Shown here: in pieces, positions 26,894-34,638 of the stretch | Layout: each line of letters opens with the position of its first letter | Numbering within the stretch: the first letter of the stretch is position 1 | Source: RH-AL1 sp965198715 | GTDB taxonomy: Bacteria > Pseudomonadota > Alphaproteobacteria > Rhizobiales > Beijerinckiaceae | Direction of reading: 5' to 3' | Assembly (NCBI GenBank): GCA_965198715.1 | Contig: CBDAPV010000001.1 | Span: 1,674,001-1,738,000, forward strand | DNA length: 64,000 nucleotides | The notes under the pieces: generated by a model | Seen by the model: only the letters and a program-made list of their open reading frames with translations | What the model was told of the DNA's origin: nothing | The model's database searches: none | Translations under genes and position numbers: made by a program

Positions 26894-27346
26894 ATGTTGA
26901 AAGACTTCAAGGATTTCATCATGCGCGGCAACGTCGTCGACCTCGCGGTCGCCGTCGTCATCGGCGCCGCCTTCGGTGCCATCGTGCAGTCTATGGTCAA
27001 CGACCTTATCATGCCGATCGTGGGCGCCATCACCGGCGGCGTCGACTTCACCAATGACTTCACGCCGCTCTCGTCCAAGGTGACCGCGACCGGGCTGGCC
27101 GAGGCCAAAAAGCAGGGCGCGGTGCTGGCCTGGGGCAATTTTCTCCAAGTGACGGTCAACTTCCTGATCATCGCCCTCGTGCTGTTCCTCGTCGTCAGGG
27201 CAATGAACGCGGCGAAGGCTCGTGTGGCGCCCGCGGAGCCGGCGGGCGCACCGCCGAAGCCGGCCGACGTCGTGCTCCTCGAGGAAATTCGCGATCTCCT
27301 GGCCCGGCGCGCGCAGGGCGTGCCGCAGGCGACGCGGCTGGCCTAG
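26894..27346 (+). CDS. mscL: Large-conductance mechanosensitive channel MscL
   Basis: Homopentameric inner-membrane channel that opens under membrane tension and releases solutes on osmotic downshock. The 150 residues start at 26894 (MLKDFKDFIMRGNVVDLAV) after a GGGGGG tract; an upstream TTG in frame at 26831 is rejected. TM1 is VVDLAVAVVIGAAFGAIVQS, leading to LIMPIVGAITGGVDF; TM2 is VTVNFLIIALVLFLVVRAMN. The C-terminal helix LLEEIRDLLARRAQG is normal. It is divergent from the PAS kinase gene. Confidence 0.96.
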   Translation: MLKDFKDFIMRGNVVDLAVAVVIGAAFGAIVQSMVNDLIMPIVGAITGGVDFTNDFTPLSSKVTATGLAEAKKQGAVLAWGNFLQVTVNFLIIALVLFLVVRAMNAAKARVAPAEPAGAPPKPADVVLLEEIRDLLARRAQGVPQATRLA

Positions 27347-27375
27347 CAGGTTGTGCTGAGCTTGAAAGGACCGGC

Positions 27376-28872
27376 ATGAAGCGCGTCGTCCTCGCCGACC
27401 AGACCGACTTTCCCGGCTGGCGCACCGCGGCTCGGTCCGCCGTGCTGGCCGAGGTCGCGCCGGAGCATATCGTCTGGGCGGTCGAGGGCGAGGGCGGCGA
27501 CCTGTTCGCCGGCGACGCGCCGGTCGAGGAGGTCGCCGCGATCGATCGGCCGCAGTTCAACGTGCCCAAGGCCTTCGTCGCGTTGGCGCGCGAAATCATC
27601 GTCCATTCCGATCGCGAGCGCTTCGCCCTGCTCTATCGGCTGCTGTGGCGCCTGCGCACCGCGCCGCGCCTGCTTGAGGATCCGTCCGACCCCGACGTCC
27701 ACATCGCCCGCGCTATGGCCAAGGCGATCCATCGCGACATTCACAAAATGCACGCCTTCGTGCGCTTCAAGGAGGTGGTGGCGCCCGACGGCGAGCCGGC
27801 CTTCATCGCCTGGTTCGAGCCCGACCATTACATCGTCGAGGCCGTCGGCGAGTTCTTCGTGCGCCGTTTCGCCGGCATGCGCTGGTCGATCCTGACGCCG
27901 TACCGCTCGGCCTTCTGGGACGGCACCACGCTCTCCTACGGTCCCGGCGCCGCCAAGAGCGACGTGCCCGACGAGGATCGGCTCGAGGAGCACTGGCGCA
28001 CTTACTACGCGTCGATCTTTAACCCGGCGCGGCTGAAGATCGACGCGATGCAGAAGGAGATGCCCAAGAAGTACTGGAAGAACCTGCCGGAGGCGCGGCT
28101 GATCGACGGTCTCATCCGCGACGCCGCGACGCGCGAGCGCGGCATGATTGCGGCGGAACCGACCGAGCCGTCGCGCCTTGCCAGGGCTCTTGAACGGCAG
28201 GGCCTCGCCAAGGAGGGTCCGTCGCAGGAGGATACGATGGCCGCCGACCTGCTCAGCCCCGAAGCGCTCGACCCTGATTTCCCGAAGACGCTTGAGGAGG
28301 CCCGTGCCGCGGCGGCGAGGTGCACGCGATGCGACTTGCATGGGCCTGCCACCCAGGTGGTCTTCGGCGAGGGTCCGCAGAGCGCCGAAATCCTCTTCGT
28401 CGGCGAGCAGCCCGGCGACAAGGAGGACCTCGCCGGCCATCCCTTCGTCGGGCCAGCAGGCCAGGTGCTCAACAAGGCGTTGCGCGAGGCCGGCATCGAG
28501 CGCGACAAGGCCTATGTCACCAACGCGGTGAAACACTTCAAATACGAGCCGCGCGGCAAGTTCAGGCTGCACAAGACGCCCGAGACGAAGGAGATCGCCG
28601 CCTGCCGCTATTGGCTCGACGTCGAGAAGAGCCTGCTCGAGCCCAAGATCATCGTGGCGCTCGGCGCCTCCGCCGGCAAGGCGCTGCTCGGGCGCACGGT
28701 GCGCATCGGCGCCGAGCGCGGCAAGCCGATCCCGCAGGGCAACGACGCGCCGGTGTTCGTCACCGTCCACCCCTCCTACCTGCTGCGCCTGCCCGACCAG
28801 GAGGCCAAGGATCGCGAATACGCCCGCTTCGTCGAAGACCTTGCCGCCGTCAAGGTCGCCGCGGGGCTTTGA
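27376..28872 (+). CDS. DUF4130 - UdgX-type uracil-DNA glycosylase fusion
   Basis: A 498-residue two-domain protein. Residues 1-245 match the DUF4130/TIGR03915 family often coupled to radical-SAM DNA repair genes (VHIARAMAKAIHRDIHKMHA, FARRFAGMRW-like segment and MPKKYWKNLPEARLI). Residues 285-495 form a uracil-DNA glycosylase of the UdgX group: Cys pair in CTRCDLHGPATQ, catalytic loop GEQPGDKEDLAGHPFVGPAG, the UdgX-type loop KFRLHKTPE with its His, and VTVHPSYLLRLPD. UdgX proteins bind uracil in DNA and become covalently attached through that histidine. The start at 27376 (MKRVVLADQTDFPGW) follows GAAAGGA. The fusion suggests the two activities act together in DNA repair. Confidence 0.9.
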   Translation: MKRVVLADQTDFPGWRTAARSAVLAEVAPEHIVWAVEGEGGDLFAGDAPVEEVAAIDRPQFNVPKAFVALAREIIVHSDRERFALLYRLLWRLRTAPRLLEDPSDPDVHIARAMAKAIHRDIHKMHAFVRFKEVVAPDGEPAFIAWFEPDHYIVEAVGEFFVRRFAGMRWSILTPYRSAFWDGTTLSYGPGAAKSDVPDEDRLEEHWRTYYASIFNPARLKIDAMQKEMPKKYWKNLPEARLIDGLIRDAATRERGMIAAEPTEPSRLARALERQGLAKEGPSQEDTMAADLLSPEALDPDFPKTLEEARAAAARCTRCDLHGPATQVVFGEGPQSAEILFVGEQPGDKEDLAGHPFVGPAGQVLNKALREAGIERDKAYVTNAVKHFKYEPRGKFRLHKTPETKEIAACRYWLDVEKSLLEPKIIVALGASAGKALLGRTVRIGAERGKPIPQGNDAPVFVTVHPSYLLRLPDQEAKDREYARFVEDLAAVKVAAGL

Positions 28873-28992
28873 CCCTCTCTGTTATTCCGGGGCGCTGCAG
28901 GCGAACCCGGAACACATCATCCTCGACGAAGCGGCTTGCGGTCAGCGTGATGGATCCGGGGGTCTCGCTGCGCGAGCTTGGCAAAGATAGGG

Positions 28993-29508
28993 CTAGTAGC
29001 GGTCGCGCAACGAGCGGCGTTCGCTACCGGCATAATGAAGCTCAAAGATGCCGAGGCCGGCGGCGACGTTGAGGCCGGTCGAATCGGGAGCGTAGAACGA
29101 CGACGGGGTGAACGGGACCAGTGCGACGTGCCCCGTCGCGCCACCGACCAGCGCCTCGCTGGAGGCACCGAACCCGATGTCGATCCCGGCCTGCGCGCCG
29201 ACGAATTTGCCGTCGAGCTCGCCGGGCTTCTCCACCAGCGCGCCCTTGACCACGAAATTGAGCTTCTGGGCGTTGGCCGGTCCGAGATCGATGCCGAGCT
29301 TGTCGGACGAGCCGGTGTAGAACTCGACCCGGTCGTCGGGCCGATAGTAGGTGCAGGTGATGGCGCGGCGTCCGGCGACGAAGAAGCCGAAGCCGCCGGC
29401 AACGCGGCAACGCAGCTGCGAGGGTAGCTCGCGAGCCTGTGCCGGGAGCGCCGAACCCGCCGCCATCAGAACCATTAGAAGCAGAGCTTTCGTCCTCGTA
29501 TCGCGCAT
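28993..29508 (-). CDS. Secreted DUF992 family protein
   Basis: A 171-residue exported protein of the DUF992 family, common in alphaproteobacteria and of unknown function. The ATG at 29508 (MRDTRTKALLLMVLMAAGS) is preceded by GGGAGTGGGACAG and starts a signal peptide ending near ALPAQA; a GTG at 29523 is less likely. The mature part has LRCRVAGGFGFFVAGRRAIT, CTYYRPDDRVEFYTG and GASSEALVGGATG. Two cysteines could form a disulfide. Confidence 0.85.
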   Translation of the reverse strand: MRDTRTKALLLMVLMAAGSALPAQARELPSQLRCRVAGGFGFFVAGRRAITCTYYRPDDRVEFYTGSSDKLGIDLGPANAQKLNFVVKGALVEKPGELDGKFVGAQAGIDIGFGASSEALVGGATGHVALVPFTPSSFYAPDSTGLNVAAGLGIFELHYAGSERRSLRDRY

Positions 29509-29681
29509 CTGTCCCACTCCCACACCTCGGGCCAGTGCTACACGTCCGCAAGCCGCCTCGCCAGCGCAAGCGGTTTATGCCGCTTCTAGACGGAAGCGGC
29601 GATTGCCTCTGTTGCTGGATTATCCCTCGAGGCTTGCGGCGTCCGGGACGAGTTCATCGCCAAGCAGTAGGAACGCCAGTT

Positions 29682-29784
29682 GAGCAGCGTCCCCTTTTGC
29701 GGACTTGCTCCAAAGGAAAGAAGCGCAGCGGGGACACACACAAAAGCGTCGCGAAGCGGCTCCGAATTATCGTTCGATCCTCTA
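29682..29784 (+). repeat. Interspersed ~100-bp repeat, copy B
   Basis: Starts GAGCAGCGTCCCCTTTTGCG and ends at the stop codon of the acetyltransferase gene, as copy A ends at the DUF1489 stop. The first hairpin is weakened by one mismatch and the GTCGC/GCGGC hairpin near the end is imperfect. Confidence 0.72.
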
Positions 29785-30474
29785 AGCCGCGCGGCGAGCC
29801 AACCTTCGCGCACGCCGGGCCGCCAAGTCCATGGCGCCGGTCGCCCGCACGAGGCCCTTGGCATCGGCGAGCGCGTCCGGCACCAGCTCGAGGCCGAGGA
29901 GACGCTCCTCTTCCACCGGTCCCGGCATGCGCAGGTCGAGCGCGTGCCGCCGCTCGAAGCCGAAGCGCGCGTAGTACGGCGCGTCGCCCACCAGCACGAT
30001 GGCCGCGTGGCCGAGCACGCTGGCGCGGGCGACCGCCGCCTCCATGAGGCGGCCCCCAACGCGGTGGCAGCGCCATCCAGCGTCGACTGCCAGCGGCCCG
30101 AGCATCAGCGCCAGGACGCCGCCGACCTCGACGTGCCACAGCCGGACCGTGCCGACCACCTCACCCGGATCGATATCGCGACCCACGTCCGCGCCGCCGC
30201 TAAACCGGGCGGTTCTCGCGACGAGGGACAGGCCGGCGGCCGGCACCCTGCCGACGCGCAGGCGCTCGCAGGTCTTGGCGAACCGGGCCGGGCCGAAGGC
30301 GCGGTCGAGCAGCGACTCGCGGGCTTCGGCATCCTCCGGCCGCTCGACGTCGACCACGGCTACGCTCGCCTCGACGAGGCGCGCACGGGACGAGTCGGCG
30401 AAAGCCGCTGCCCTGAAAATGGGCGCCGGCACGAAGGCGGCGGAGACGTGGGTCGGCATGAAGGCAGAGTTCAC
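29782..30474 (-). CDS. GNAT family N-acetyltransferase (YhbS-like)
   Basis: A 230-residue acetyl-CoA-dependent acetyltransferase. The acetyl-CoA region is LMLGPLAVDAGWRCHRVGGR followed by LMEAAVARASVLGH, with VLVGDAPYYARFGFERRH near the active site. The GTG at 30474 is preceded by AGGGG and gives MNSAFMPTHVSAAF; an internal ATG at 30459 is the alternative, and the frame open to 30588 is unlikely. It follows the ornithine decarboxylase gene on the same strand, a pairing seen in other alphaproteobacteria, so a polyamine-related substrate is possible but unproven. The stop codon lies in an interspersed repeat. Confidence 0.82.
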   Translation of the reverse strand: MNSAFMPTHVSAAFVPAPIFRAAAFADSSRARLVEASVAVVDVERPEDAEARESLLDRAFGPARFAKTCERLRVGRVPAAGLSLVARTARFSGGADVGRDIDPGEVVGTVRLWHVEVGGVLALMLGPLAVDAGWRCHRVGGRLMEAAVARASVLGHAAIVLVGDAPYYARFGFERRHALDLRMPGPVEEERLLGLELVPDALADAKGLVRATGAMDLAARRARRLARRAA

Positions 30475-30590
30475 CGAGGCATCCCCTTTCGAGAGGCAGC
30501 GGATGACCCTCGCACCGGCGCTAAGCGCCGGCCGTCGGGCGAAACTGAAGGGATGGGTAGCGAAGGGAGCGAGGGCCGAGGCCCTCACCG

Positions 30591-31733
30591 TCAGATTACG
30601 TAGCTTTTTAGCGGCGGGAAGCCGTTGAAGCCGGCGGCCGAATAGGTCGTCGTGTAGGCTCCGGTGCCCTCGATCAGCACCTTGGCCCCGATCTCGAGAC
30701 TTACGGGAAGAAGGTAGGGCTCCTTCTCGTAGAGAACGTCGACCGAATCGCAGGTCGGGCCGGCGATGACGCAGGGCTGCTTCTCGTCGCGGTCGTAGGC
30801 GGTCTTGATCGGATAGCGGATCATCTCGTCCATCGTCTCGGCGAGGCCGCCGAACTTGCCGATGTCGAGGTAGACCCAGCGCACCTCATCCTCGTCCGAC
30901 TTCCTCGAGATCAGCACCACTTCGGCCTCGATCACGCCGGCGTTGCCGACCATGCCACGGCCCGGCTCGATGATGGTCTCCGGGATGCGGTTGCCGAAAT
31001 GCTTGCGCAGCGAGGCCAAGATCGCGTTGCCGTACGCCCCCGTCGCCGGGACCGCCTTGAGGTACTTGGTCGGGAAGCCACCGCCGAGATTGACCATCGC
31101 GAGATTGATGCCGCGCTCGGCCATCTCCTTGAAAATGGACGAGGCCGCCGCCAGCGCACCATCCCACATCTGCGGGTTGCCCTGCTGCGAGCCGACGTGG
31201 AACGAGACGCCGTGCGCGACGAGGCCCAGGCGATGGGCGTGCTCGAGCACGCGCGGCACCATGGCGACGTCGCAGCCGAACTTGCGGCTGAGCGGCCAGT
31301 CGGCGCCGCTTCCGTCGCACAGCATGCGGCAGAACACCTTAGAGCCGGGCGCCACACGCGCGATCTTCTCGACCTCAGCCTCGCAGTCCACGGCGAACAT
31401 GCGGATGCCGAGGAGATAGGCGCGCGCGACGTCGCGCTCCTTCTTGATGGTGTTGCCGAAGGAGATGCGCTCTGCCGTCGCGCCGGTGGCCAGCACCTGC
31501 TCGATCTCGACCACGGAGGCACAATCGAAGCAGGAGCCGAGCTGCGCGAGCAGATTCAGCACCGCCGCATCGGGATTGGCCTTGACCGCGTAGAAAACCC
31601 GGCTGTCGGGCAGCGCCCGATCGAAGAGCTTGTAGTTGTCTCGCACGACGTCGAGGTCGACGACGAGGCACGGGCCGGCGTCGTCGCCGACGTCGCGGCG
31701 CGCGCGGAGGAAGTCGAGGATTTTCTGAGTCAT
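30591..31733 (-). CDS. Ornithine/lysine decarboxylase (eukaryotic-type, fold III PLP)
   Basis: A 380-residue PLP enzyme of the alanine-racemase fold that decarboxylates ornithine (or lysine) to putrescine (cadaverine), the entry to polyamine synthesis. The PLP lysine is in RVFYAVKANPDAAVL; other motifs are SFHVGSQQGNPQMW, LGGGFPTKYL, IEPGRGMVGNAG and the active-site cysteine in AGPTCDSVDVLY. The ATG at 31733 (MTQKILDFLRARRDVG) follows AAGGGATG; an in-frame upstream peptide (MMSLTPLLNFDVRPEG) is more likely leader. An acetyltransferase follows downstream. Confidence 0.93.
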   Translation of the reverse strand: MTQKILDFLRARRDVGDDAGPCLVVDLDVVRDNYKLFDRALPDSRVFYAVKANPDAAVLNLLAQLGSCFDCASVVEIEQVLATGATAERISFGNTIKKERDVARAYLLGIRMFAVDCEAEVEKIARVAPGSKVFCRMLCDGSGADWPLSRKFGCDVAMVPRVLEHAHRLGLVAHGVSFHVGSQQGNPQMWDGALAAASSIFKEMAERGINLAMVNLGGGFPTKYLKAVPATGAYGNAILASLRKHFGNRIPETIIEPGRGMVGNAGVIEAEVVLISRKSDEDEVRWVYLDIGKFGGLAETMDEMIRYPIKTAYDRDEKQPCVIAGPTCDSVDVLYEKEPYLLPVSLEIGAKVLIEGTGAYTTTYSAAGFNGFPPLKSYVI

Positions 31734-31960
31734 CGCGGCATCCCTTCGTGCCGACCCCTCGGGCCGGACATCGAAATTGAGCAAAGGGGTGAGCGACATC
31801 ATTCGCTGTCCACGCGTGTTGGAGACGCGTCGACGACGTGACAATGCCATTCGCGATCCGGATCGACCTCTCCGAAGGGAGATCTACGCCGGACCAGATG
31901 CTGCGCCGTGGATTCGATTCACTCCGCGCGGGGATGAACCCGTGCTGACAGATCAAAGCC
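31734..31960 (-). promoter_or_regulatory. Candidate structured leader of the decarboxylase gene
   Basis: The 5' region can form several hairpins on the minus strand, including TCTCC-CTTC-GGAGA, a pair of ACGCGT arms about 7 bases apart, and CCCC/GGGG near the coding start. Alphaproteobacterial genes of this type are known to carry the speF leader RNA (Rfam RF00518). Assignment here rests on gene identity and position, not on an alignment. Confidence 0.35.
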
Positions 31961-32404
31961 ATCGATTGGATTGTGGGTGAGCCCCGCGATCCGCACGCCC
32001 GGCAAGAGAGACTAGCCTCTTCGGTAAGTCGGCGGTGGAGGCCGACAGAGACGAAAAAGCCCGGTCCGTCGTTGCTTTAAGTCGCGTCCCCCGTTTGGCG
32101 GGGTTCACCGGTTCGCTCCGGCTGCCGGCTATTAAGGTTGGTTCACCGGCCTCTTGTCCGGAACACCAACCACCGACACACGACCACAGGCACGTGCGAT
32201 TTGGGCAAGGCTCAATGTAGGCGCAATCGCACGATCCGCAAGCGCTTTCTATGTTTCCGCGTACGAAACTTCGGTAAGTGTTCCCGATGCAACATTCCTA
32301 GCTGCGGTGCCCGTTTGGCCGGAGAAACGCGACGGCAATTGCCACCCGACTGGCCCCATCCTTAACCTGGGTCACGATCGATTCGAGCGAGAGGAGCCGT
32401 CCTT
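31961..32404. other. Intergenic region without a recognisable gene
   Basis: About 440 bp between the decarboxylase leader and the PAS gene. I see a CCCCG-TTTGG-CGGGG hairpin near 32089-32103 and two copies of GGTTCACCGG about 35 bp apart. No open frame has coding character. Confidence 0.5.
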
Positions 32405-32746
32405 ATGAAAGGCGCCATCGACTTCCGCGCGCTGGCCGAGCGCATCCCGACGTTGTGCTGGACCGCCGCGCCAGACGGCCATATCGGCTGGTACAACCGC
32501 CGATGGTACGAGTATATTGGCTCGACGCCGGCGGAGATGGAAGGCCGGGGCTGGCAATCGATCCACGACCCCGTCGAGCTGCCGGAAGTCCTGGAGCGCT
32601 GGCGAGCCGCGATCGCGACGGGCGCGGCGCTGCCGCAACAGGTCGCCCAGTTCCGCGCTGCCGACATGGACGACCATGTCGGCAAGCCGTTCAAGCGCGA
32701 GGAACTCTACGCCGCGATCGCGCGCAGGGCGCATGCGCCGGAGTGA
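32405..32746 (+). CDS. PAS domain joined to the tail of a receiver domain (internal deletion product)
   Basis: A 113-residue protein with good start signals (GAGGAG 8 bp before the ATG). Residues 1-75 are a PAS domain (IPTLCWTAAPDGHIGWYNRR). Residues 80-113 are the C-terminal end of a response-regulator receiver: AADMDDHVGKPFKREELYAA, with the conserved Lys-Pro. The phosphoacceptor Asp and any kinase domains are absent. The simplest reading is an in-frame deletion inside a PAS-kinase-receiver gene. Whether the remnant is expressed or useful is unknown. Confidence 0.65.
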   Translation: MKGAIDFRALAERIPTLCWTAAPDGHIGWYNRRWYEYIGSTPAEMEGRGWQSIHDPVELPEVLERWRAAIATGAALPQQVAQFRAADMDDHVGKPFKREELYAAIARRAHAPE

Positions 32747-32786
32747 CGGCACGTGCGACCTGATCTCTCGAGCGGACCCGCCCTTC

Positions 32787-33506
32787 TCAGGACTGGTAGA
32801 GCGCGACCAGTTCGCGCTCGCTCAGCCTGTCCGCCGGAGCGTCGAGAACGAGCACGCCGTCTCTCAGCACGATGATGCGGCTCGCGTGCTCGAGCGCCAG
32901 CGCCACATCGTGAAGGGCGAGGATCGAGGTCGCGTGCGTGGCGTGGATCGCATCGAGCACCGCGGCGCCCTGGCGGCGGTCCAGCGCCGAGACCGGCTCG
33001 TCGCCGAGCACCATGGGACGCCCGTTGTAGAGCGCGCGGGCGACCGACGTGCGCTGCGCCTGCCCGCCCGAGAGCGACCCGGCCTTCTGCCGCAGCGCCG
33101 GCGCGAGGTCGACGCGGGCCAGCACCGCCTCGACCTCGGCGAGCGTCGCCTTGGCCGGCCAGGCCAGTTCGCGAAGGTTGCGTAGGACCGAGCGCCGATC
33201 GAGCCGGCCCATGTAGACGTTGTGGAAGCAGGAGAGCTGCGGCACCAGGGCCGCCACCTGCGGGATCAGCGCCGCGCGATCGGCGAGACGGTCGTAGAGC
33301 GCGCCGAGCAGGGTCGACTTGCCGGAGCCCGAGCGTCCGAGCAGGGCCACGCGCTCGCCATCGCGGATTGAGAGGCTGACGCCGGCGAGCACGGGCCGGC
33401 CGCCGTAGCCGAAGGACTCGTCGGACAGGGTGACGAGGGTCGGGGGTGCTTCTCTCCTTGCGGGAGAAGGTGCCGGAAGGGCGGAGTGGGGGTCGGGCGA
33501 CCTCAC
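32787..33506 (-). CDS. ABC transporter ATPase, PhnC type, in selD neighbourhood
   Basis: A 239-residue ABC ATPase of the phosphonate/oxyanion importer group. Motifs: Walker A LLGRSGSGKSTLLGAL, signature SLSGGQAQRTSVARAL, Walker B PMVLGDEPVSALD and the switch His in ILALHDVALAL. The GTG at 33506 is the only standard start in the frame. The first 20 residues are encoded partly by a palindromic repeat, so the true N-terminus is uncertain. It lies downstream of a PhnD-type binding-protein gene on the same strand. No permease gene follows, so the importer is incomplete here. Confidence 0.85.
   Translation of the reverse strand: MRSPDPHSALPAPSPARREAPPTLVTLSDESFGYGGRPVLAGVSLSIRDGERVALLGRSGSGKSTLLGALYDRLADRAALIPQVAALVPQLSCFHNVYMGRLDRRSVLRNLRELAWPAKATLAEVEAVLARVDLAPALRQKAGSLSGGQAQRTSVARALYNGRPMVLGDEPVSALDRRQGAAVLDAIHATHATSILALHDVALALEHASRIIVLRDGVLVLDAPADRLSERELVALYQS
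33449..33480. repeat. Short palindromic repeat inside the 5' end of the ATPase frame
   Basis: Arms CTTCTC and GAGAAG around TCC-TTGC-GG, followed by GTGCCGGAAGGGCGG. It is the same family as the elements at 9949, 33548 and 61831. Here it is read as codons of the ATPase N-terminus. Confidence 0.6.
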
Positions 33507-33547
33507 CGGGACTGCCGCAACGCGAAATCAGAGCGATCGAGTGCTCC

Positions 33548-33590
33548 CTCATCCGGCGCTTCGCGCCACCTTCTCCGGCAAGGGGAGAAA
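33548..33590. repeat. Short palindromic repeat between ATPase and binding-protein genes
   Basis: Two consecutive hairpins, GGCGC-TTC-GCGCC then CTTCTCC/GGGGAGAA. The order CTCATCCGGCGC...CACCTTCTCC is a form I know from repeats common between alphaproteobacterial genes. Confidence 0.6.
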
Positions 33591-33606
33591 GGGAAGGTTC
33601 CCGCTC

Positions 33607-34488
33607 TCAGTTGAGCAGCCCGTCCTGCTTGGCGACGTCGACGATGGGCTTGTACTCGGCGTTGTCGGCGGCGACGAACTTGGAGCGCCCGAACGGCTCG
33701 AGAATTTTCGGGTCCTTGATCGCGATCAGCTCGGTCTTCAACTTCTCGGTAAAGCCGGCGTCGAACTTGGCGTCGAGGTCGCCGCGCACCGTCCACTGAT
33801 AATCGGGAAACGTCGGGCTTTCCCAGATCACGTGCACCTTGCTCTCGTCGACGAGTCCGGCCTTCTTCTCCAGCTCCCAGACCGAGAAGTCGATCACGCC
33901 GACCTCGTAGGCGCCGGACTGCACCAGCTGGATCGTCTTGGTGTGGTCACCCGAGAAGCCGACCTTGGAGAAGACGTCGTCCGGTCCCTTTCCGAATCGC
34001 TGGCGGATGAAATATTCCGGCATGACGCGTCCGGAGGTCGAGGAGCGCGAGCCGAAAGAGAAGGTCTTGCCGGCGAGGCCCTTGTCGAGTTCGGCCGCCT
34101 TCTTCAGCCCGGTCGCCTCGTTGGCGATGAAGTAGCTCTTGAAGGCCTTGTCCTCGACGCCCTGGGCGATGGCCTGCGAACCCGGCACCTTGTCGCGCGC
34201 CTGCACGCCGGTGAAGCCGCCGAACCAGGCGAGTTGCACCTCGTTGTTGATGAAGGCGGTGACGGCGGCGGGATAGGACTTGACCGGTACGTACTTGACC
34301 GGCACGCCGAGCTTCTCCTCGAGGTAGGTGGCGACGCGGCCGAAGCGCTCGGTCAGGCGCGAGGCGTCCTGATCGGGGATCGCGGTGAAGACGAAGGTCG
34401 GCTTGTCGGCGGCAGCGACCGGGTGCAAAAGGCCGAGCGCGGGAAGAAAGGTCAAGGCCAGAGCGGCCAGCCAATGCGTCGTCTTCAT
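33607..34488 (-). CDS. PhnD-family substrate-binding protein, putative selenium oxyanion importer
   Basis: A 293-residue periplasmic binding protein of the PhnD family. The ATG at 34488 follows GGAGG and starts the signal peptide MKTTHWLAALALTFLPALG, ending near VAAAD. Family segments include FTAIPDQDASRLTERFGRVA, VQLAWFGGFTGVQARD, TFSFGSRSSTSGRVMPEYF and YEVGVIDFSVWELEKK. It is divergent from selD, 150 bp away. A PhnD subfamily regularly found next to selD has been named a putative selenate/selenite binding protein (NCBIfam TIGR04553), and this gene fits by position and type. A phosphate or phosphonate ligand remains possible. Confidence 0.82.
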   Translation of the reverse strand: MKTTHWLAALALTFLPALGLLHPVAAADKPTFVFTAIPDQDASRLTERFGRVATYLEEKLGVPVKYVPVKSYPAAVTAFINNEVQLAWFGGFTGVQARDKVPGSQAIAQGVEDKAFKSYFIANEATGLKKAAELDKGLAGKTFSFGSRSSTSGRVMPEYFIRQRFGKGPDDVFSKVGFSGDHTKTIQLVQSGAYEVGVIDFSVWELEKKAGLVDESKVHVIWESPTFPDYQWTVRGDLDAKFDAGFTEKLKTELIAIKDPKILEPFGRSKFVAADNAEYKPIVDVAKQDGLLN

Positions 34489-34638
34489 GGCAAATCCTCC
34501 ACGAGAACACCCCGCGAGCGGGATCATAGCCGGCGGCTTGGCGTAGCGGTCAAGCCCCTTGCGCTGCCGATAGGGTCCGAACCGCAACCGTGATAGGCAC
34601 GCAAAAGACAGCCTCTACCGCGGCTTGGAGACAACGGG

